A stretch of 24,609 nucleotides of DNA, from positions 1 through 24,609 of the forward strand of contig CATJRT010000219.1 of the NCBI GenBank assembly GCA_949742895.1. Reading direction: 5' to 3'. Source of the DNA: an uncultured Eubacteriales bacterium (GTDB taxonomy: Bacteria; Bacillota_A; Clostridia; Oscillospirales; Oscillospiraceae). The notes beneath the pieces were generated by a model, which was not told the origin of the DNA, did not search any database, and saw only the letters and a program-made list of their open reading frames with translations. A program made the translations under genes and the position numbers. The first letter of the stretch is position 1, and the number at the start of each line of letters is the position of its first letter. This document shows, piece after piece, positions 1 through 5,922 of this stretch.

Positions 1-184
1 ACCGGCCTGTGGCCTCCATGATTGCCCGTGTGTCTTCCCCCAGGCATAGAATGGCAAGCGCCAGCTGTTCCAGGCCAACCCCGGTGTGGGGGTATTCCCG
101 TGGCTTTAGCACAACTTGATTCATTGGTTGCAGGGCCATCATCATGCTTTTCCTTTTGGATACGTCAATTCCTACTGCGTTCAT
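1..184 (-). CDS. IS110-family transposase, N-terminal part (cut by window edge)
   Basis: Reading the minus strand from an ATG at 184-182 gives 61 open codons running off the window. The protein begins MNAVGIDVSKRKSMMMAL and reaches MEATGR at residues 56-61. GIDVSK near the N-terminus followed about 50 residues later by EATGR is the hallmark of the IS110-family DEDD (RuvC-like) transposase domain. Asp7 and Glu57 would be the first two catalytic acids; the other two acids and the C-terminal Tnp20 domain with its serine lie outside the window. A good ribosome binding site (AGGAGGG on the minus strand, plus positions 189-195) precedes the ATG by four bases, so the start is secure. Family knowledge: these recombinases insert circular element DNA guided by an element-encoded bridge RNA. 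Whether the copy is intact cannot be told from here. Confidence 0.88.
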   Translation of the reverse strand, partial: MNAVGIDVSKRKSMMMALQPMNQVVLKPREYPHTGVGLEQLALAILCLGEDTRAIMEATGR

Positions 185-199
185 AATTCCCTCCTGTGT

Positions 200-370
200 G
201 ATTGGATATGGCTCCCGCCTCTGTTTCCTCGCCGCTTGTTCAATCTCCTGGGTGACGCGAACGTACTGGGAAGCCCAATAGTTCTACCTGCGCAAGGTGT
301 TAAGTGTCAGGCCATTTACTCTCCCATTCTACAGCTTCAGCTTTGAGACGACAAAAGACACAGCTGGCTG
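200..370 (-). ncRNA. Candidate bridge RNA (seekRNA) region of the IS110 element
   Basis: In IS110-group elements the non-coding stretch between the element end and the transposase start is transcribed, in the transposase direction, into a structured guide RNA with target- and donor-binding loops. This stretch is in the right place, strand and size. Seen directly: three small hairpins in a row, ACCT/AGGT (286-298, 5-base loop), TGGG/CCCA (267-277, 3-base loop) and ACG/CGT (255-264, 4-base loop). A looser CAGCT/AGCTG pairing lies farther out. These pairings are short, and RNA ends, guide loops and expression are not visible, so this is a positional prediction only. Confidence 0.35.
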
Positions 371-411
371 CCGTGCCTTTCACCGTAATCTATATTGTAG
401 GAGGTGCAATC

Positions 412-1164
412 ATGAAATATGTGCGCATTGACCGGCTTGGTAGTCCTTGCTGGGGAGTTGTCAAGGGAGAGGATGTGCTCACCCTGTCCAAGCCGCCATA
501 TGAAGAGATAGAGTACGACGGCGGCAAGTTGCCCCTTTGTCAGTGCAGGTTGCTGGGTCCCTGTGAACCCACCAAAATTGTCTGTGTCGGTAAAAATTAT
601 GTAGAACACGCCAGAGAGATGGGGGCGGAACCGCCCGGGTTTCCGGTGCTGTTTATCAAGGCACCTAATACTCTGAACCAACAGGATGGAGCGGTCCACG
701 CGCCGGATTTCGTGACCCGGCTGGACTTTGAGGGAGAGCTGGGTGTAGTAATTTGCCGGCGGGCAAAGAATGTAAAGGTAAAAAACTTTGCAGATTATGT
801 GCTGGGCTACACCTGTCTTAACGATATTACTGCCCGGAATATTCAAAAGCATGATGGACAGTGGAGCCGTGGTAAGTCCATGGATGGCTTCTGCCCGGTA
901 GGACCATGGGTAGTGGATGAGCTGGATCCGTCGTCTTTGAAGCTGGAAACTCGGCTGAACGGAAAGACGGTGCAGCAGGGAAATACAGCCGACTTTATCA
1001 CCCCTATCCCGCAATTATTGGAGTTCATCACCGCGTCTATGACATTGGAGCCAGGAGATGTGGTGGCTACAGGTACACCGGTAGGCGTTGGACCTATGAT
1101 TCCTGGTGACACCGTCGAGGTGGAGATTGAAGGTCTTGGAATTTTGAGGAATCAAATCATTTAA
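412..1164 (+). CDS. Fumarylacetoacetate hydrolase (FAH) family protein
   Basis: 250 residues, close to the usual length of single-domain FAH-family enzymes (COG0179), which hydrolyse or decarboxylate acylpyruvate-type substrates with a divalent metal. Seen: VGKNYVEHAREMG (59-71), the metal-binding segment DFEGELGVVI (105-114, Glu107 and Glu109), NDITARNIQ (137-145, with acid Asp138), and the C-terminal TGTPVGVGPMIPGD. The substrate (fumarylpyruvate, acylpyruvate, a HpcE-like dienedioate, or oxaloacetate) cannot be assigned from sequence. The ATG at 412 is chosen because AGGAGG (399-404) lies seven bases upstream; a longer frame to 304 would start inside the presumed IS end. The gene is monocistronic: an IS element upstream, a strong terminator right after the stop. 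No convincing promoter was seen. Confidence 0.9.
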   Translation: MKYVRIDRLGSPCWGVVKGEDVLTLSKPPYEEIEYDGGKLPLCQCRLLGPCEPTKIVCVGKNYVEHAREMGAEPPGFPVLFIKAPNTLNQQDGAVHAPDFVTRLDFEGELGVVICRRAKNVKVKNFADYVLGYTCLNDITARNIQKHDGQWSRGKSMDGFCPVGPWVVDELDPSSLKLETRLNGKTVQQGNTADFITPIPQLLEFITASMTLEPGDVVATGTPVGVGPMIPGDTVEVEIEGLGILRNQII

Positions 1165-1171
1165 AATGGAG

Positions 1172-1203
1172 CCCCCGGCAGGTATTTGCCTGCCGGGGGT
1201 TTT
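1172..1203 (+). terminator. Rho-independent terminator after the FAH-family gene
   Basis: Perfect 11-bp stem CCCCCGGCAGG / CCTGCCGGGGG (1172-1182 with 1189-1199), six-base loop, then TTTT. It starts seven bases after the stop codon and separates this gene from carD. Confidence 0.93.
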
Positions 1204-1352
1204 ACAGGTGTGCAATATGGTTGAAAGAGTAGGTTAGTGGAAGAGACGCCAGAGCCATCTGGATGTGGTTGGGAATTAGACCATTTTTGCTCCTAAATTT
1301 GACAAAAAACTGGAGGATTAAACAAAAGTGATTCTGATATGGTGGAAAATAC

Positions 1353-1381
1353 TTGCGTTGAAAAGAGAAAACAGATATAAT
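1353..1381 (+). promoter_or_regulatory. Sigma-A-type promoter for carD-ispD-ispF
   Basis: A -35 TTGCGT (1353-1358) and a perfect -10 TATAAT (1376-1381) are separated by exactly 17 bases. The start of transcription would be near 1388, giving a leader of about 34 bases before the GTG of carD. The rest of the 1204-1421 gap is AT-rich and holds no other feature I can support. Confidence 0.75.
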
Positions 1382-1421
1382 ATTTTTGAGGCTTTATACA
1401 TAATTTTCAGGGGGTGAGTTC

Positions 1422-1901
1422 GTGTATCAGGTCGGAGATAAAGTAGTCCACCCAATGCATGGTGCGGGTATCATTGACTCTATCGTTCAGCGCAAGGTAG
1501 GCGGCCATATGCAGGATTATTATTTGCTCAAGCTGTCTGCCGGAAGTATGATGGTAATGATTCCAACGAACAATACGGATGAAATTGGTGTGCGTCCGGT
1601 GGTATCGGGGCAGGAGGCGACAGATATCCTTAGTGCTATGGAGAACATTGAGGTGGATATGACGCAGAACTGGAACCGCCGCTATCGGGAAAATATGGTG
1701 CGGCTGAAAAGCGGCGACCTGCTGGAGGTGGCCCGTGTTGTAAAAGGTTTGCGCCTGCGGGAAAATCAGCGGGGGTTGTCAAACGGGGAGCGGAAAATGC
1801 TCCACACAGCCAAGCAGATTTTGATTTCCGAACTGGTGCTGGCCCAAAGTCTGCCCTATGATACGGTGGAAAGCCGAATCGACACCGCGCTGAGCCACTG
1901 A
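1422..1901 (+). CDS. carD: CarD/CdnL family transcription regulator
   Basis: 159 residues. The N-terminal third (YQVGDKVVHPMHGAGIIDSI, then the strand YYLLKLSAGSMMVMIP and a VRPV turn) is the Tudor-like RNA-polymerase-interacting domain shared with Mfd (CarD_CdnL_TRCF). The helical C-terminal part, with WNRRYRENMVRLKSGD and LSNGERKMLHTAKQIL, matches the DNA-binding half. The family binds the RNA polymerase beta subunit and stabilises open complexes at housekeeping promoters. The start is a GTG with a G-rich ribosome binding site (AGGGGG, from 1409) seven bases upstream. First gene after the 1353-1381 promoter; carD next to ispD and ispF is a recurring Firmicutes arrangement. Confidence 0.93.
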   Translation: MYQVGDKVVHPMHGAGIIDSIVQRKVGGHMQDYYLLKLSAGSMMVMIPTNNTDEIGVRPVVSGQEATDILSAMENIEVDMTQNWNRRYRENMVRLKSGDLLEVARVVKGLRLRENQRGLSNGERKMLHTAKQILISELVLAQSLPYDTVESRIDTALSH

Positions 1902-1967
1902 CCGCCTGGAGTCTACGGCTATGTACTGGTGCGCTGGGCGCATCTTTTACGCAGGGGGTATGGAGCC

Positions 1968-2687
1968 ATGGGATTGTTTCGCAGAAGAAAAAAGGATGTG
2001 CCGGAAGTTGTATGCTCTGCAATCATTGTAGCCGCTGGGTCCTCCACCCGAATGGGGCTGGACAAGCTGATGGCTGAGATAGGGGGAATTCCGGCAGTAG
2101 TACGGACTTTGACTGCTTTTCAGCAGACTCCCTGTATCAGCGAGATTGTGGTGGTGACCCGGTCTGAGTTGGTGGCGGAGTTGGCAGGGCTGTGTAAGGA
2201 ATTTGATTTGACCAAGGTGACCAAGGTAGTTCGCGGCGGAGAGAACCGTACCCAATCCGCCCGCATCGGAACACTGGAGGTCAGTCGGGATGCAGCGCTC
2301 ATTGCCATTCATGACGGAGCGAGGCCCTTTGTGACGGTACAAGTCATCGAGGATGCTGTGGTCCAGGCGTCAAAAAATGGAGCGGCTGCGCCAGCTGTTC
2401 CGGTGAAGGACACTATCAAGGCGGCTCGGGATGGCATAGTGGAGCAGACCCTTGACCGAAGTTGTCTATATGCAGTGCAGACACCACAGGTGTTTGACGC
2501 GGCCCTGATCCGGGCGGCGCTGCAGAAGCTGTTGGATGACGGTATGGAGTTGACCGATGATTGCGCGGCGGTGGAGCGGTTGGGAATGAAGGTAGTGCTC
2601 ACTCCTGGCGACGAGCGAAATATCAAGTTGACCACTCCGACAGATTTGCTGCTGGGAGAAATTCTGGTGGAAGAGGGGGTGCTCTAA
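1968..2687 (+). CDS. ispD: 2-C-methyl-D-erythritol 4-phosphate cytidylyltransferase
   Basis: Transfers CMP from CTP to MEP, the third step of the non-mevalonate isoprenoid pathway. Seen: the nucleotide-binding motif AAGSSTRMG (22-30) with Lys33, RGGENRTQSA (89-98), HDGARP (115-120), the PAVPVKDTIK segment (142-151), LTDDCAAVE and ERNIKLTTPTDL near the C-terminus. The 239 residues match the usual 230-240. I choose the ATG at 1968, with GGGGG (1954-1958) nine bases upstream, rather than an in-frame start at 1929 that would add a 13-residue tail and lacks a good site. The stop touches the start of ispF, so the two are translationally coupled. Confidence 0.95.
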   Translation: MGLFRRRKKDVPEVVCSAIIVAAGSSTRMGLDKLMAEIGGIPAVVRTLTAFQQTPCISEIVVVTRSELVAELAGLCKEFDLTKVTKVVRGGENRTQSARIGTLEVSRDAALIAIHDGARPFVTVQVIEDAVVQASKNGAAAPAVPVKDTIKAARDGIVEQTLDRSCLYAVQTPQVFDAALIRAALQKLLDDGMELTDDCAAVERLGMKVVLTPGDERNIKLTTPTDLLLGEILVEEGVL

Positions 2688-3161
2688 ATGAGAATCGGAC
2701 ATGGGTATGATGTACATCGGCTGGTTGCCGGACGGAAACTGATTTTGGGCGGGATAGAGGTACCCTATGAGTGGGGCCTGCTGGGACACTCGGACGCGGA
2801 TGTGCTCACTCATGCCGTCATGGATGCGCTATTGGGTGCCGGGGCGCTGGGGGATATCGGGCAGCTTTTTCCGGACAACGATCCAGCTTATGAGGGGGCG
2901 GACAGTCTGCTGCTGCTCCGGCAGGTGATGAAGGTGCTGGAAGAGCATGGATATGCAGCAAACAATGTGGATGCCACTGTGCTGGCCCAGCGGCCTAAGC
3001 TGGCGGCCCATATTCCGGCTATGCGGAAAGCCATTGCGGAAGCTATGGGTATCCAAGTGGATCGGGTGAGCGTCAAGGCCACAACAGAGGAGGGCCTTGG
3101 CTTCATCGGTGCAGGAGAGGGGATAGCCGCCCATGCAGTAGCTCTGATTGAGAAAATGTGA
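2688..3161 (+). CDS. ispF: 2-C-methyl-D-erythritol 2,4-cyclodiphosphate synthase
   Basis: Cyclises CDP-ME 2-phosphate to MEcPP with release of CMP. The 157 residues match the family length of about 157. Metal ligands are visible: Asp8 and His10 in GHGYDVHRL and His42 in [19 protein letters not shown] (33-51). Also present are [10 protein letters not shown] (56-65), Lys130 in [10 protein letters not shown] and the closing [15 protein letters not shown]. It starts immediately after the ispD stop. Its own TGA (3159-3161) abuts the 143-bp inverted-repeat element downstream and forms one half of a possible target-site duplication. Confidence 0.96.
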   Translation: MRIGHGYDVHRLVAGRKLILGGIEVPYEWGLLGHSDADVLTHAVMDALLGAGALGDIGQLFPDNDPAYEGADSLLLLRQVMKVLEEHGYAANNVDATVLAQRPKLAAHIPAMRKAIAEAMGIQVDRVSVKATTEEGLGFIGAGEGIAAHAVALIEKM

Positions 3162-3304
3162 GAAGCTGTACCAATAGTTAGAGTGAGCAGATGCGCGAGG
3201 CAAAATCGCTGCCGGAAAGGCGAAAAATCGCAGGAATATTTTGTGTATTTCAAGCTTTTAACGTCGGCGGCGGTGATTTTGCCTCAGACCATTGGTACAG
3301 CTTC
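3162..3304 (+). repeat. 143-bp palindromic element with 14-bp perfect terminal inverted repeats (MITE-like)
   Basis: GAAGCTGTACCAAT (3162-3175) is exactly repeated in inverted orientation as ATTGGTACAGCTTC (3291-3304). Inside lies a second inverted pair, GAGGCAAAATC (about 3196-3206) with GATTTTGCCTC (about 3275-3285), followed by G/C-rich partly complementary arms and a small GCGA-AAAA-TCGC hairpin near 3230. The whole segment folds into one long hairpin with internal loops. TGA directly flanks both ends (3159-3161 and 3305-3307), compatible with a 3-bp target duplication, though three bases can match by chance. No protein is encoded. A non-autonomous transposable element or an intergenic structured repeat fits best; a structured RNA in the ispF 3' region is the alternative. 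Confidence 0.65.
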
Positions 3305-3356
3305 TGAATTACTGTGGAGCTGGATCTTCTCAGGAAAGCCAGGTGTTTTTCACCAG

Positions 3357-3398
3357 CGCTCCTTTCGGAACATATGATGTTCTGGAAGGAGCGTTTTT
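3357..3398 (+). terminator. Rho-independent terminator of carD-ispD-ispF
   Basis: A 17-bp stem (3357-3373 with 3377-3393) contains two G-U wobbles, has a three-base loop, and is followed by TTTTT. It lies downstream of the palindromic element, so the carD-ispD-ispF message is expected to carry the whole palindrome in its 3' region. Confidence 0.92.
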
Positions 3399-3449
3399 GT
3401 GCTTCTCCTGCGGGCAAATCATATTACACAGGAAAGGAATGGTGTGCCC

Positions 3450-3704
3450 ATGGTTTATTATCTGATTATATGCCGTTCATTGACCTATGCCCAGAGAACC
3501 GCCCATGTGCTGGAGCGGGCTGGCATTTCCGGCTCTGTCATGCGTGCGCCGAAGCTGATTTCCAAGGAAGGCTGCGGCTACTGTGTCCGGGTGCCGGAGC
3601 GCAAACTCACTGACGCGCTGGTGGTACTCCGGCGGGAGGGAATGGCGCCCAAACAGGTATTCCTTCAATCTGCAGATGGTGGATACAGCGAGGTGAAGCC
3701 ATGA
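3450..3704 (+). CDS. DUF3343 protein, putative Se/S carrier-like
   Basis: 84 residues starting MVYYLIICRSLTYAQRT. The pattern (ferredoxin-like strand, helix ending ERAGI, then RAPKLIS and a GCGYCVRV stretch) matches the DUF3343 family, listed as putative selenium/sulfur carrier-like proteins. Cys42 and Cys45 form a CxxC pair suited to a persulfide, selenide or metal; Cys8 is a third cysteine. The ATG at 3450 is preferred, with AGGAAAGGA (3430-3438) upstream; a GTG at 3444 is in frame and better spaced, so the start is uncertain by two codons. A start at 3399 would lie in the terminator. The stop overlaps the desulfurase start by four bases (ATGA), implying coupled translation and a shared pathway. 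The exact biochemical role is unknown. Confidence 0.82.
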   Translation: MVYYLIICRSLTYAQRTAHVLERAGISGSVMRAPKLISKEGCGYCVRVPERKLTDALVVLRREGMAPKQVFLQSADGGYSEVKP

Positions 3705-4840
3705 TTTATTTTGACAGCGCAGCTACCACGCTGGAAAAGCCCTCTGTTGTCCCTGCTGCCAGCGCCTATGCCATGACCCATTTCGCCAGCCCAGGCCGGG
3801 GTGGCCACCAAGCCAGTATGCGGGCCGCCGACGCGGTTTACCGCTGCCGTGAGGTGGCGGCGGAGCTGTTTCACCTAAGCGACCCGGAACAGGTGGTGCT
3901 GACTACAAATGCCACCCATAGCTTGAACATTGCCATTCATTCGCTGGTGCAGCCAGGAGGAACGGTCCTGATCTCCGGCTATGAGCACAACGCGGTGACG
4001 CGGCCCCTCTATGCCATACCAAACATCAACGTAAAGGTGGCCACAGGACTGTTGTTTGACAGCGATGGCGTATACCAGGCTTTTGCACGGGAGTTGACAG
4101 CTGAGGTGGATGTGGTGATTTGTAACCATGTTTCAAATGTATTTGGCTTTATCCAGCCTGTGGAACGAATTGCAGAGCTGTGCCGCCAGCGGGGTAAGCC
4201 GCTGATCGTGGACGCTTCTCAATCTGCCGGGACACTGCCCATAGATGTTATGGGGTGGGGTGCGGCGTTTGTGGCCATGCCGGGGCATAAGGGGCTCTAC
4301 GGCCCCCAAGGGACCGGCTTGCTGCTGTGCGGCGGGGGGGCCCAGCCGCTGCTGTACGGCGGAACAGGCAGTCTTTCCGCCCACCAGGAGATGCCGGACT
4401 TTTTGCCGGACCGGTTGGAGGCGGGTACCCAGAACGTGTGCGGAGCCGCCGGACTGCTGGCGGGAATGGAGTTCGTCTGCAGGAAGGGGTTCGGGCGCAT
4501 CCACGCCCATGAATGCCGACTGGCCTGCCGGATGATGGACCATCTGGAGAAAGTTCCCGGCTTACAGGTGTTTCGGGACAGCACAGGCCAATACCAGAGT
4601 GGACTGTTTTCGCTGGTGGCAGATGGGATGGACTGTGAGACAGTGGCGGAGCAGCTTGCCCACCAGAATGTAGCGGTGCGGGCCGGCTTGCACTGCGCTC
4701 CGCTGGCCCACCAGACGGTAGGTACCGAGGATACCGGAACCGTCCGGCTGAGCTTTTCCGTTTTCAACAGTCCGGTACAGGTGGACCAGACAGCGGCAAT
4801 TTTTAGAAGAATCGTGAAAAACGGCAAAAAGGCGTGGTAA
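3701..4840 (+). CDS. Cysteine desulfurase family aminotransferase (class V, PLP)
   Basis: 379 residues. Seen: N-terminal IYFDSAATT, GRGGHQAS (33-39), the cofactor region with Asp171 in VDASQSAG, the Schiff-base lysine Lys197 in AMPGHKGLYGPQGTG, the EAGTQN motif (240-245), and the catalytic-loop cysteine Cys332 in VRAGLHCAPLAH. These identify a cysteine desulfurase or selenocysteine lyase that removes S (or Se) as an enzyme persulfide. The FDSAATT start and RAGLHCAPLAH resemble the SufS/Csd-like branch and the subfamily often called aminotransferase V, rather than classical IscS; this sub-assignment is tentative. Coupled by overlap to the DUF3343 gene, its likely acceptor. No iscU, sufBCD or thiI gene is adjacent. 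Confidence 0.93.
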   Translation: MIYFDSAATTLEKPSVVPAASAYAMTHFASPGRGGHQASMRAADAVYRCREVAAELFHLSDPEQVVLTTNATHSLNIAIHSLVQPGGTVLISGYEHNAVTRPLYAIPNINVKVATGLLFDSDGVYQAFARELTAEVDVVICNHVSNVFGFIQPVERIAELCRQRGKPLIVDASQSAGTLPIDVMGWGAAFVAMPGHKGLYGPQGTGLLLCGGGAQPLLYGGTGSLSAHQEMPDFLPDRLEAGTQNVCGAAGLLAGMEFVCRKGFGRIHAHECRLACRMMDHLEKVPGLQVFRDSTGQYQSGLFSLVADGMDCETVAEQLAHQNVAVRAGLHCAPLAHQTVGTEDTGTVRLSFSVFNSPVQVDQTAAIFRRIVKNGKKAW

Positions 4841-4854
4841 CTCCACGCCTTTTT
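4826..4854 (+). terminator. Bidirectional-looking terminator containing the desulfurase stop codon
   Basis: Perfect 12-bp arms AAAAAGGCGTGG / CCACGCCTTTTT enclose the loop TAACT. The A-run on one side and T-run on the other would allow termination on both strands. The last codons lie in the left arm and the TAA stop (4838-4840) sits in the loop. Confidence 0.92.
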
Positions 4855-4919
4855 CTTTGCAAAAATGCCGGGACATCCACAAGTTTTTGCGGTTAAATTT
4901 TGAACTTTCCGCGATTTGC

Positions 4920-4948
4920 TTGCCATTCGCCGCCAGATGGTCTATAAT
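4920..4948 (+). promoter_or_regulatory. Strong sigma-A-type promoter for the cdaA-rsgA gene run
   Basis: -35 TTGCCA (4920-4925), a 17-base spacer and a perfect -10 TATAAT (4943-4948). It lies just after the terminator at 4826-4854 and gives a leader of roughly 75-80 bases before cdaA. It is the only clear promoter before 17 closely packed genes. Confidence 0.82.
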
Positions 4949-5031
4949 GCTATTTGGCAATAAGCGGGGGTGCCATATTTGTCAGCCGTAACGCGTTGCC
5001 TGTGTGTATGGTGGGGAAGGGGATTGAGGCT

Positions 5032-5922
5032 ATGGAAGCGATTTTACAGGTGCTGAAATCGGCGCCGGAATATATCAAATTGATTGGTTTTTTTGACTTG
5101 CTGGACATAGCTGTTATTACCTTTGGCGTTTATTGCCTGTTCCGGTTTGTGCGTCGGAGCCGCTCAGGACAGGTGGTGAAAGCCATCGTGCTCATCATCC
5201 TGGCTATGGCGCTGGCTAACCTGATGCACCTGCGGGTAGTCAGCTTTGTGCTGAACAATGCGGTGGAGCTGGGCGTGATCGCCCTTATTATTATCTTTCA
5301 GCCAGAGCTGCGCCGCTTCCTGGAACAGATGGGCAGCGGCAAAATCAAGGAGTTGTTTGTGGCAGAGAATTACAGCACTGATTTGGAGAGTGCCATTGTA
5401 GAGACAGTGGAGGCATACACCTCGCTTTCCAAGGATAAGGTAGGTGCGCTGATGGTGTTCGAGCGGCACACGCTGCTGGACGATATGCTCAAAACCGGTA
5501 CATCGCTGGATTGCCGTGTGTCTGCCGAGCTTTTGAAGAATCTGTTCTGGAACAAGGCTCCGCTTCACGATGGGGCGGTGATTATTCGCAATGGGCGCAT
5601 CGTGGGGGCTGGCTGTATGCTGCCCCTGTCCGGCAACGTCAATCTCAGCCGGGATTTGGGGATGCGCCATCGGGCAGGCATCGGTGTCAGCGAAAATTCC
5701 GATGCTGTGGTGGCTATTGTCTCGGAGGAAACCGGATCCATTTCGGTGGCCATCAACGGGATGCTGAAGCGTCATCTGTCGCCTGAAACGTTGGAGCGGC
5801 TGCTGCGTAACGAGTTGATGCCCGCCACCAGTGAAGAGACCAAGCCCACTGCCGCCGCCCGTATCACCAGTGTATTTAAGGGCAAAAAGGGAGACAACGC
5901 AAATGGGAAAGAAGATTCTTGA
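5032..5922 (+). CDS. cdaA: Diadenylate cyclase CdaA (c-di-AMP synthase)
   Basis: Makes cyclic di-AMP from two ATP at the membrane. The 296 residues hold three N-terminal membrane helices (about 20-38, 50-68, 76-90), a short coiled linker (PELRRFLEQM) and a DAC domain with the active-site motifs HDGA (179-182) and RHR (212-214), plus EETGSISVA. This layout distinguishes CdaA from soluble DisA. The ATG at 5032 is chosen because AAGGGG (5017-5022) lies nine bases upstream and MEAILQVLKSAPEYI fits the family; an upstream TTG/ATG extension lacks a site. The final 20 bases overlap cdaR. c-di-AMP controls potassium and osmolyte balance and wall integrity in Firmicutes. Confidence 0.95.
   Translation: MEAILQVLKSAPEYIKLIGFFDLLDIAVITFGVYCLFRFVRRSRSGQVVKAIVLIILAMALANLMHLRVVSFVLNNAVELGVIALIIIFQPELRRFLEQMGSGKIKELFVAENYSTDLESAIVETVEAYTSLSKDKVGALMVFERHTLLDDMLKTGTSLDCRVSAELLKNLFWNKAPLHDGAVIIRNGRIVGAGCMLPLSGNVNLSRDLGMRHRAGIGVSENSDAVVAIVSEETGSISVAINGMLKRHLSPETLERLLRNELMPATSEETKPTAAARITSVFKGKKGDNANGKEDS

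Larger units (their letters stand above)
1..400 (-). mobile_element. IS110-family insertion sequence, left end (partial)
   Basis: The partial transposase plus the roughly 215 bases upstream of its start form one end of an IS110-type element. This family has no long terminal inverted repeats and inserts at a short core, so the outer boundary cannot be placed by eye. It must lie at or before the ribosome binding site at 399-404 of the next gene. No other gene of normal quality lies in 185-411. The element sits directly upstream of the fumarylacetoacetate-hydrolase-family gene and points away from it, so it may have displaced that gene's original promoter. The extent given is an inference. Confidence 0.55.

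Noticed and set aside
116..346. 76-codon plus-strand frame
   Set aside because: It lies antisense to the IS110 transposase start and across its non-coding end, has no ribosome binding site and no recognisable protein.
304..411. Longer N-terminus for the FAH-family protein
   Set aside because: AGGAGG at 399-404 fixes the start at 412, and the added residues resemble no FAH protein.
1299..1327. TTGACA at 1299-1304 as a second carD promoter
   Set aside because: No acceptable -10 lies 16-18 bases downstream; the TTGCGT/TATAAT pair at 1353-1381 is far better.
3183..3377. 64-codon plus-strand frame between ispF and the DUF3343 gene
   Set aside because: It lies within the palindromic element and the terminator, with no ribosome binding site and no protein-like composition.
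3397..3425. Promoter for the DUF3343 gene (TTGTGC, 17 bases, CATATT)
   Set aside because: Both boxes are weak and the -35 lies in the T-run of the preceding terminator. Some promoter must exist here, but I cannot fix it.
4949..5031. Riboswitch in the cdaA leader
   Set aside because: The leader of about 80 bases shows no terminator/antiterminator pair or known aptamer motif.
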